DNA of 64,000 bases from Lethocerus indicus (lineage: Eukaryota > Arthropoda > Insecta > Hemiptera > Belostomatidae), in the NCBI GenBank assembly GCA_019843655.1, contig JACDQD010000007.1, forward strand, positions 9,545,600-9,609,599, given 5' to 3'. The notes below the pieces were generated by a model, which was given only the letters and a program-made list of their open reading frames with translations, ran no database searches and was not told the origin of the DNA. Positions 55,301 through 64,000 of the stretch are shown here, one piece after another. Position numbers and translations under genes: made by a program. Numbering within the stretch: the first letter of the stretch is position 1; each line of letters begins with the position of its first letter.

Positions 55301-56161
55301 TTAGTAGTTAGTCTCCGATTGCTGGGTTAGTTAGTTTTGGTCGAAACTATCTTTCACAAATTGCGAGAACATGAACTGTACATCCAGAATATTTATGTTT
55401 TACGTTCTACATTTTCTGTCAGGTTATTCGCTATATGGTATAATACAGAGCGTGCTTAACTCTGTTCATGGTGTTTGTAACTTTTCCCGGGTTTGAATAA
55501 TTAGTGAAATATTGGAGGGTTCGTTCGTTCATATAACGTTACTTATAATACTATAAAGGAGAACATTCGATTAAATGCTTTTAAATATCAGGTAAACATT
55601 TTATTAGTAGCTCTTTGAGGGTTTTAAAATGTATATTTTCAAAAAATGGTGGGGAGGTGATATTTCCAGAGAAAGGTTTATATATGACCTTCCCTATATC
55701 ACAGCGAAACTTTGACCCAGTGGACAAGCCCTAGTTAATAAATTGTGTTCTCTTCATAAGGATTCAATAGTGAGTAATTATCTCAAACGAGGAGCAGTAA
55801 TAACTTGACAATGATTATTCTGTTTATGTAATTTGTATAATTGCCCCGTTAATAATGAATTGAGTTATTAACGTTTGGATTTGTACCTCTATTGAAAATA
55901 CATGTAATAAGAGACAAACATTCATGGAGATATTACGATCACTGTAAAGAAGGAAAGTCGTTTGTTCTCATTGAGCGTCGGAGGAAATTAATGAATAACA
56001 TTAATTAATTGCAATGGGTACTTTACTAAAGGAATCCAATAAAGGAGATATTACAAATTCAAGTACTAATTTATCACTGAAAATGGTTTCATGTCTAGAA
56101 TGTAAACGTTTTTTGTACATACGGAGTATTGTATTGTTCTAACTTCAGTTTTTTGTTTCAG

Positions 56162-56243
56162 GTGGGTTCTTGATTATTTCGACACGTTTCAGCAACCATT
56201 TCTATACACAGGCCATAAGAGGTGGATGGGTTTCGTGGTACAG
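56162..56243 (+). CDS. Second coding exon of the unidentified gene (predicted)
   Basis: It is preceded by a pyrimidine-rich acceptor (TTTTTTGTTTCAG, ending 56161) and followed by donor CAG|GTTAGA (56243/56244). The 82-nt length supplies one base to complete the Arg codon split at the end of the 32-kb exon, and the resulting frame is open for 27 further codons and ends in phase 0. The peptide begins WVLDYFDTFQQPFLYT and ends RWMGFVVQ, which looks like ordered, aromatic-rich protein rather than random translation. One other frame is also open, so openness alone is weak. The phase match plus both splice signals carry the call. No compatible next exon is evident before 64000. I do not recognise the sequence. 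Confidence 0.5.
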
Positions 56244-56952
56244 GTTAGATTCAATGATTTTAGCTAAGTTTAAGTACACTCCTAATATGTAATCAAAATC
56301 GAACTCGGACTTATTAGATTCATTATATATGGATCATAAACGTATGTATTGCTCCGAACTGTTGTAAATCAGATAACGTACCCGACTGGCTACGGCCATC
56401 GGAGGCTCTAGCGCATTCTACCGTTCGTTTAATGAACTAGCTGCAGACAAAATGGCGGGAGCCGATAACGCTTGGCCAGTTTGTAAATCACGTTTTATCT
56501 GAGCGGTGCAGGACCATGTTGGAATCGTTCCCCGAATTTATTCCACAATTAATGGCACACTCTTGGCCCTCGATACCCGCCGCGCTACTGCTCCATAAGT
56601 CCAACCTAAAGGAAATATATATTTAATATATTAAACCTCAAATCTACCAAGTTGAATTGGTAGAGTTACATTATTGAGTAGGTAGGCTCGAATTTACTTC
56701 TGACTGAATTTGTAAATATTTTTTTAAATTGACTTTCCCGCCTTTCGAAGTAAAATGGTGGCTGGCGCAACGTCGATAGTATTTAGTTCAGAGAACGGCC
56801 ACCAGAGCTAGCATGCGGTCGGTAAACCTGATGTTTCTGTACCGCTACGAGAGGTCGCGACTGTCAACTCTTCTGGAGTATTTTAACCACTAAAATGAAT
56901 TCAATTTGGTTGACTATTAGTCCTAACATGTTAATATCCCAATTGAAATAAC

Positions 56953-56965
56953 TAAATTCATCTTT
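56953..56965. repeat. 13-bp direct repeat, left (candidate target-site duplication)
   Basis: TAAATTCATCTTT abuts the first base of the 57-kb foldback element and is repeated exactly at its right edge (57283-57295). It is the expected footprint of an insertion event. Confidence 0.8.
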
Positions 56966-57282
56966 ACCGTAGGTTCGTGGTGTTTTTGTTTCCTCTCGCT
57001 GGTTTGGTCTTTTGCTAAACCGCTTTCGGCTGTTCGCCACCTTCAGTAGCGGTGTTAGTCACTGTTGACACTATGGATGTTTTTTGGGCACAGTACAAGT
57101 GAAAGTGACAGTGCAGTGAGGATGCCCAAAAGACATCCAAGATGCCAAAAGTGACTACCACAGACACTGAAGATAGCGAGCAGCCGAAACCGGTCTAGCG
57201 AAAGATCCAACCAGCGAGAGGAGACAGAAACACGACGAACCTACGGTATTCCAACCCCTCGCAGACCACAAAACAGGTATAT
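56966..57282. mobile_element. Foldback element flanked by 13-bp duplication
   Basis: A 317-bp element lying between two copies of TAAATTCATCTTT. Left arm about 56966-57090 (starting ACCGTAGGTTCG), right arm about 57119-57247 (ending CGAACCTACGGT), joined by a spacer of about 28 bp. A one-sided tail (57248-57282, ATTCCAACCCCTCGCAGACC and on) lies outside the right arm but inside the duplication. The copy at 53.75 kb has the same tail in opposite orientation, so the asymmetry belongs to the element. Each arm holds one stem-loop module in opposite orientation (57017-57047 minus, 57165-57196 plus). No coding capacity. Confidence 0.85.
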
Positions 57283-57295
57283 TAAATTCATCTTT
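57283..57295. repeat. 13-bp direct repeat, right (candidate target-site duplication)
   Basis: Exact copy of the 13-base word at 56953-56965, abutting the right end of the 57-kb foldback element. The two copies fix the element's boundaries. Confidence 0.8.
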
Positions 57296-60095
57296 GTTTT
57301 TTGTAAATTATATTGTAGTTTGCTGGTTCCACAATCCCTTTGCATATCCCTTTATTATTATTTACTAGTAAATCAGTCATGGTTTTCAATGGGTGCTCAA
57401 AACATTTCTTGAATATGAAAATAAAGGGTTTATGTAACCATGATAAAATTAAGGACTGACAGTCCTTTTAAAGCTTTAAAATTTAAATGATATTTAAGGA
57501 CTATAAAGGAACTAAAAGGACTAAAGATATATGGTTGACTATATCCTTTGTAATTAATTTTCATATCTGTTTTTTTAATAATTGCCAAGGTATAGATCAC
57601 TACTATTGTATTTTTATCACAAATTTTTCTTGATCAGATAAGGGTATTAAATCTGATGTTTTATATAAATTGATGTTTGAATGCTGTTATAAATTAAAGG
57701 AACACAATTCACTCAAAATTTTTAGTTTGTATAATAACTAGAGTACATTCAAACATATTTGTTTCTTTGAGTAAAATTATATGAGTAATGCTATACATAG
57801 GTGTAATGGAACCTCATTGAACATCATTCATATAACAGTAATTGATTAATTCCTACTAATGATTGTATCTGTTCCCAAGGAAACAACACATTAATAATTA
57901 ATACTCCATAATTATGTTATCATCATACAACTAATTAGTATTTAAAAAGAACACCTCTTTCGATGAAACAAAGTTGCTTAGACCGCAGTGCTATCTAGAG
58001 AGGGAAGAGCATTAACTGGGTGGAAGGGCTTGTATTGGGCTTGACCGCCGGTAGATGGCAGATGCGCCACAATCTTTGGCCTTATTCCAATCGAACGACA
58101 GACCCGCACAAGTTAAGGAACTTAACTTGTAGTAAAGATCCAGTAAATAACCATAATTTTCTTTAGTTTAGATTTGAATAACTTTGTTGTTAGGATTGTA
58201 ATTCCTTCAATGAAGCAATTACCCGCTGGAATAGGAGTGAACTTCGATAATTCTAAATAAATTAAGACACTTAATTGTTGGCCTTGGAAATTCAGTTATG
58301 CGATGAGTATAATTATTTCCAGAATCTTAGGTATTTTTGATAGTATATTTCTAGTGAATTTTAGTTAATATACGTTTGTAGTAGTATCTTTGGTCGAGGA
58401 AATTGGCATCCAAATTCAGCCGAAAATGAGACATTTTTAAAATTCTTTCGCGCTGTACTGCAAATTTAAAGTACTCTTCTTTGGATAAATGGGGTTCTCT
58501 AAATTGCTAACAAATATTGTTAACCGAAGAAAATTGCATTTTATTATAATTCCTTCGGAACATTTCCTCCGGCATTTCCTGACTTCTATAAGAACGTCTT
58601 CCGGAATCGATACTCGGGCTCTCGTTAATGAGGGCGTCCTGCCGGCTCGTTGTTAGCAACGGTGATACTCTGAGTTCATTCTTTCAACGGTGGAAACAGT
58701 TTTTCAGGCGTTCAAATTCATTCCAATAGGAGTTTCACTCTTTAAAACGCCACATCATCGCAGTTACTTCGGACGAAGAAATTACAGAACCAAAATTTAG
58801 AAATATTACGGTTGAATGTGTGTTGTTAATCTTCAATATTGTTTTTACTTTCTAAAGAGATCTCCACATTTAAGTTATTACCGAAAAAAATTCTAACCAC
58901 AATTAGATGTTTCAGCGGGTTTATGAGTTTCAGCTCGTTGGAAACCATGATAAACCGGTAACCTATCGTTGTGATGTAACGTTGTGTACATATTTCTAAA
59001 AAGTGTACTTTTTAAAGGTTAATTAAGTACTTCAAACATTCAAAGTATGTAATTTATTTCAGGTTTAATGTATTGAAATTTACTCGCCACCGATATCATG
59101 GCGGCCACCGTGTGTTATTAGAGTCGATATTATCAAGTGAGATAGGAGACAGATAAAGCCTGCACAGATAGTGCCGAACCACCGACTGTTAGCTTATTCC
59201 TATTTCGGTGTTCGGTTCACTAGAGTTTTTCAGGTATTTTAACTTCTTACTTAATCTCCCGATGCCAATTGCCAGGTACGTATTCGCCTGAGTCCCAATA
59301 TTGAAATAATGCAATTTGAACTACTATTCGGAAAATTAAACACTTGCGATCGATTAGAAATCCATAATATTGTAATCGTTATCAACTAATTTAAAATCTG
59401 CAAGTAAGCTAATGCAGCGGTGAGTTCAAAAGCGTGTTGAACCGGTTCGTGACGCCGCGGTGTTGTTGGCCGAGCTAGGGAAAGATCGACGAGAGACTTT
59501 TAAGAAGTAGTTGACGGGCGGATTCTAAAGAAACTCTTCCTTTTTCACAGCGAAGTTTTCACAGGAAAGGACTTGGGGAAAAAGGTCTGATGGTGATGGG
59601 GGGTTGAGGAAATCCGCGCTGCCGGCCCCAGTCGTTAGGCCGGTGCGAGTTTTTCCTGGATAGGGCGCCCTAACTTGTTAGGGGCGCCGTCACGGCTTTA
59701 ATCAATTAAATTTTCTTGACAGTTCCGTGGGCACCCTCCGGGGTGGGGGAAGTATTTAATCTAAAATGTTCGTTGAAATTATTGTTAAACAGTCCGTTGA
59801 AGAAAGGTTTGGAAAGAAGAATCGGGATTGTTAATTTTTGTAACGTGCTATCTTGTTAATATATGAGACGATATCTTACCTAACATACTTTTATTTTTGA
59901 TTATTATTATAGTAATTGTATTATTGAACGTGACGTCTCAATCTGCTGAATGTTCAGGTATCCGTATCTCACGGATTTTTGTTTTACCTTTTATTTTTGT
60001 ACAATCAACTATATAGTTATGGGTATAATGTCTCGATAAAAGACACCACCCAATGATGGCACTTTTGACACATTGACATTTTACGGCTTCAGACT
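57296..60095. other. Non-coding stretch
   Basis: AT-rich sequence with a GC-richer block at about 59590-59760. Acceptor-like sites end at 59062 and 59233, but the phase needed after the 56162-56243 exon hits a stop within a few codons in both, so neither is the next exon. No RNA gene or repeat recognised. Confidence 0.45.
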
Positions 60096-60515
60096 GAGGA
60101 GATCTCTAGGCCAGTGGCGTTTAAGCCGACGCGGGGGAGATAATGGATGGGCAAGGGAGGAAAGAGGAAAGGGACTGAACGAGTGGATTAGGATGTGGAG
60201 AAAGTCGGGAGTGGAACTTCAAGGAACTGGGATTTTGCGACTCCGTCGACTGTCGGTTTGTTGAGGTCATGGTAGATTGTTCGGTTAGAAACCTACCTGG
60301 GAGCATTAAGGATGGTACGAAGGACTTTAGACTGGAATCTCTGGTGCGAGCGATGTTGGAAGTCTTGGTGGAACCCCATAGTTCTTTACCGTATGTCCAT
60401 GTCCGTTTTAGAATGGCTTTGTATATTGTTTGTTAATTAAGGTCAATTTTTCTGTCCGTATTAGTAATGGTCTTAGAAGTTCAAATTTTCGGTTCAAGTC
60501 GATTCTTTTGAATCG
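60096..60515 (-). pseudogene. Jockey-type LINE reverse transcriptase, C-terminal relic
   Basis: Read on the minus strand, successive pieces match the C-terminal end of Jockey-clade reverse transcriptases in the right order. They are YKAILKRTWTYGKELWGS (around 60371-60424), then in another frame QSKVLRTILNAP, a stop where the family has Trp-Tyr, and NRTIYHDLNKPTV (around 60240-60345), then FHSRLSPHPNPLVQSL (around 60165-60215). At least one in-frame stop and two frame changes show that it is dead. The segment before the YK piece (60430-60515) keeps a weak DLNRKFELLRPLL-like match. The catalytic F/YADD region, endonuclease domain and poly(A)-type tail are not visible, so it is a truncated old insertion. 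It says nothing about host gene function. Confidence 0.85.
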
Positions 60516-63500
60516 GGTATGGGGATTCCAGTGAAATACAGAGGCCTCAATATAGTGCATTTTACTGTAGTATTCTATATTCACTCATTTATTGTATTAC
60601 GTGTACGTGATATTGAAGTGAATCTATATTTTAATGCTCCTTCTAGCATTGTTCTGTATCAGTTTCATGACTGCCAATCAGTTTTGATCCAATATCAATT
60701 GGAGCATAATGGGGGTTTGTTCGGGACGGGATTGACCGGGTTGAAGGAGAAGAATTCCTAACCCCACGGCAAGTGGCTACTTAATCCGGGCTTTGTTATA
60801 CTGTAGAAATGGCTATACTGAAAATTAAAAGAATATATTATTGTACAATTGTGATACCTGGGACAGAAATGTTAGCAGGCAGTTTACTGAGAGGACAATT
60901 CTCGAGTATTTATGAAAACGGGTGAGGCACTCAGGCCGTGAGGTGCTATGAGACAATTTATTTAAGATGCAGTAATATACTTCTAGTTTAATTATAAGTG
61001 AAACTAACTAACTAGTTTACTGGAGCCAAGCTCGTGTTGCAAACTGTAGGCTCTGGAAAGAATGCTTGTTGGCGGTGTACCCACCGAAGACAAGTGACCA
61101 ATTAAAATATTTTTAAACTAATTTGTGGGCTCCGCCTTGAATCTTATTAATAAATTATTTTGTTCCAGCTCTCCTTGTAGAATATCGCGGCCGTGTCTCC
61201 GCATAAATATTTCGAATAATTTAATTATTTTTATTAATTGGCCACTTATACGTTGATAGTGTTTTCTTTGAGCTTCAGTACTTCTCTGGACCTACTAAAA
61301 GATACAAAAATGAAAAATTCTGTTTATAAATTATTAAGATTCCTTAATTGTACTTACACCATGAAAATTGAAACAACAAAGATGAACAAGAAAAAAAAAA
61401 AATAATATTTAGGTAATAGTTCCCCAAATGAATATTACAATCTTCTTTTATGTATTCTCGTTATCTTCAGTATCGAGAGTATAATTTACATAGCTATTTA
61501 GTAAAGCTCTGTATCACTTTTTAAGAGTTCAGATTTGTTTGTATTTTATGTTAAGCGTAACCTAACCTAATGTTTTTTTTAGTGTTTGGAGGTCTCCTTC
61601 TTGATGTTTAGTTAATGCATGATCTGTTCAGCGTTGACATTCACCCTCAACAAAATAGCCTAATATTGATCGCTATTCTATCGCGAGCTAATCAGACACC
61701 ATCAATTAGGGTTGGTTCCAGAGCGGGCCGGTAATTAACGGTGTTAATCCCGCTTCGATAGGCGTGACTCCACCTCGTGGTTTAGTCGGAGGCCGACTTG
61801 TTCACACGACTAGATTTAACTAACCCCCAGGCAGTTATTTGTTAACCCGAATAAGGAGATCCCCCCGTACACAGTCTAGGTCGCAGAGTTATCTTGAAGT
61901 TAGACTTCAGATTAATGTATCCTCTACCCATTATAGTAATATACTTGTCCCGATGTATACATTAATACCGAATATAGTGACGGTATTTATTTATTAATTG
62001 TGGATATAGAGAAAGGCCTTATTATCATTCCACTATACAAAAACCCGACGGTTTCAGTTGTCATAATGACTTTATTTTCATTCCTTTTTAATATAACTTA
62101 CTAGCCGAGGTCGATCACGGGACCGGATGAGTTTATCGTCTCCAGTTGGGGGTCGGCCAATCCAATTAAGATAAACCAGTCTCGAACTCTTAAATCTTAA
62201 AAAGGGAGAAAGGATTTACTCTTCAGCGAATCTTCCGGCAGATCCAAAACTCGTGATAAATGGAAATGTAAATTAATTTCTGGGTTGACTGAACCGGGGA
62301 GCCCTTCCATTTTCCTTTATGAGTATCGACGGTTCCTTTTATGGGCTGGATCTGGCCCGGAGGATTTGAGCTCTCGAGTTTTAATTTTCTAGGCCTTTTT
62401 ACTGCCCCAGACCCGGCGCTATTTCCTCGTATTAAATTCAAATTTATCTCCCTTGGCTTGATTGCTAACTTATTCCTAAGGCCCCCGTTGTACCATATTA
62501 TTATTTGGTTTTTTCCCTCGGAGTGTAACTTCGGACGATATTGATGACCATAAAGTACTTAATATCCTAACTTATTAACTTATAGAAAGTAGTGACTGAT
62601 TATTAGTACTCGGTAATGAAATAGGTGAATATAATATTTAAATTACTTAGTTCATTCATGATTATTATTAATATCGCGCGTTTACATGCCTTCTCACAAG
62701 AAAACATTAAAAATGAGGAACGAAATAAATTTTACTAAAATATAAAATGATTTTTGAAGACATTCTCTGACGCCTGTAATGTTGCTATAAATGCTAATGA
62801 TCCTGTGTTTCTTGACTTACGGTGTTTTCCCAGCTCACGAAATCATAAGAATAATTTCTTACTTGGACTTTTTGTATCACTTTCGGTCACGAATCTTCCC
62901 ATTAACTACTTTGGATTTGTAAACCTGTGTTCCTTATGTGACATAGACGGGGGGGGGATGATGAAGTGGAACAAATAACGAACGCCCTAACGGGACAACA
63001 AAATACAAGCAGGGTCCCTTAGGAGCTTCAGCTCCAGTGCGTTCCTTCAGTTGTGTGTCGCTGAAAACTTGAAGGAATGTCTCCTCTTTCCTGGAGTTGC
63101 AAAACATTTGCGAAAATATCCCATCCTTACATTTTCTAATTAAAAAACAACACAGAGCAGCTTCGGGTTAGACACTTATTAGGTAGGATCCCAGTAGATT
63201 TTTTATTGTGTTGTGAATTAAATTAAGGCAAGCATTATAATTTTCGCATAATGGTTTTGCACAATCCAATTATTTCCTTTATCAACGCCCGATTGTTATA
63301 TATACATTTTGCCGCTTATATTAAAAAAACACAATGCACTTTTGTCTTAATGTTTGTTTTATCATTTGTTCGTCCTTACATTTTCTTCAACAGTTCTTCA
63401 TTTTAACATGAATTTCGCGGGTCATGTCATTATTTTAGCTTTTCATGGTTGTTCATTATCCACTCGTTTTACAATAAGAATAAGACACGTTTTTGTTTGG

Positions 63501-64000
63501 ATTTGTCGGTAGATGTTGTTGTAGTCTATTATTACAGAATTGTCGGTACTTCAAAACAACTACCTGCTGACCTACATGGTCAAAAATTATTTCATTTTCA
63601 AAAATGTATTCATTATTATTAATAGGTACTTATAGCGAGGGGCGTAAATCCAAAAGTGTTTTCTTTTCTCGGGCCTTTAAAGGGTACCAAGAATGTTCCT
63701 GAAGAATGTTATGTCGATGATTTATATCGGAAGACGGAGGTGATCTGACGTGAGCGCAATATATGCGAGTGTAGGTATTCAGTAGAGGGTGACGCACCAG
63801 TATTTTTCCCGTGTGTTTTTGTGGATGTACAAATAGCGGTGATGTGGACACGAAATCGTGCATCGGGTAAACTATTGAGGGCCCGAGTCAATAGTGGCCG
63901 GTGGCGGCCATCCACTTTTTTTTCTTCCGCCCACTCTCTATTCTTCCGGTAAATACACACGGAGTCCAGACCGGAAGTTGTTACCGGATCGACACCTCGC
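60516..64000. other. Non-coding stretch to the window end
   Basis: No supported exon. An acceptor-like site ends at 63049 (GTGCGTTCCTTCAG) and is open in phase 0 for 30 codons, but it has no convincing donor before the stop, so I do not call it. The rest is AT-rich with small GC-richer patches near 61700-61820, 62340-62420 and 63860-64000, the last beside a run of T. Nothing repeat-like recognised. Confidence 0.4.

Larger units (their letters stand above)
32427..56161 (+). other. Long first intron of the gene (predicted)
   Basis: The interval of about 23.7 kb starts with GTAGGA and ends with a polypyrimidine tract and TTTCAG. It contains no other exon I can support in the required phase. It includes (AT)n and (TG)n microsatellites, GC-richer islands (33650-33800, 43030-43360, 47380-47900, 48530-48690, 49555-49790) and foldback repeats at 49.0, 53.8-54.2 and 55.2 kb. 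Very long 5' introns are common in insect neuronal and developmental genes, which would fit a regulatory-rich intron, but the gene's identity is unknown. A weakly supported exon in the interval cannot be excluded. Confidence 0.5.

Noticed and set aside
59234..59274. Possible 41-bp exon (TTTTTCAG to CCAG|GTACGT)
   Set aside because: Good-looking sites, but in the phase required after 56243 it hits TAA at the third codon. Could be a non-coding exon, with no support.
1..64000. CRISPR array, prokaryotic operon, defence island or complete RNA gene
   Set aside because: No regularly spaced repeats with unique spacers, no tightly packed long frames and no complete tRNA or rRNA structure were seen. 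The window has eukaryotic gene structure.

Overview
The window reads as nuclear DNA of an animal with large introns, most likely an insect. It is AT-rich, almost free of long open frames, and holds several long (AT)n microsatellites. It contains a decayed Jockey-type retrotransposon fragment (a clade typical of insects) and a sequence resembling the 3' end of an RTE-type LINE. Nothing points to a bacterial, organellar or viral origin. The order and species cannot be decided from the sequence.

Only one protein-coding gene can be supported, on the + strand. Its first coding exon (ATG at 32023, donor after 32426) is a GC-rich island that encodes about 134 residues of acidic, Gly-rich and then Arg/Ser-rich protein. 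A second exon (56162-56243) lies about 23.7 kb downstream. It has a good acceptor and donor, and its only frame compatible with exon 1 is open throughout (phase 2 into phase 2). The rest of the gene must lie to the right of the window. I do not recognise the protein family. Upstream, a GC-rich block at 31340-31590 and a possible acceptor at 31962 suggest a promoter or a non-coding leader close to the ATG. An isolated exon-like segment at 4337-4401 and a very GC-rich island at 11.2-11.5 kb could be further upstream exons, alternative promoters or parts of another transcript.

Layout: 1-31 kb is non-coding, with scattered GC-richer islands in AT-rich DNA, one LINE 3' end (6.4-6.5 kb), a weak tRNA-like SINE fragment (7.5 kb), simple repeats and two striking small palindromes or hairpins. 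31.3-32.4 kb is the start of the gene. 32.4-56.2 kb is its first long intron, with four (AT)n/(TG)n microsatellites and more GC-richer islands. 53.7-57.3 kb is a cluster of foldback repeats surrounding exon 2. 57.3-64 kb is mostly featureless apart from the minus-strand Jockey reverse transcriptase relic at 60.1-60.5 kb.

The most interesting pattern is a dispersed foldback repeat family with at least six copies (23.6, 28.9, 49.0, 53.8-54.2, 55.2 and 57.0-57.3 kb). Its arms carry a conserved stem-loop module, CTGAAGATGGC-loop-GCCGAAACCGGT, which resembles (but does not match exactly) a hammerhead ribozyme core. One copy is flanked by a perfect 13-bp direct repeat. No new defence, metabolic or other multi-gene system is visible.
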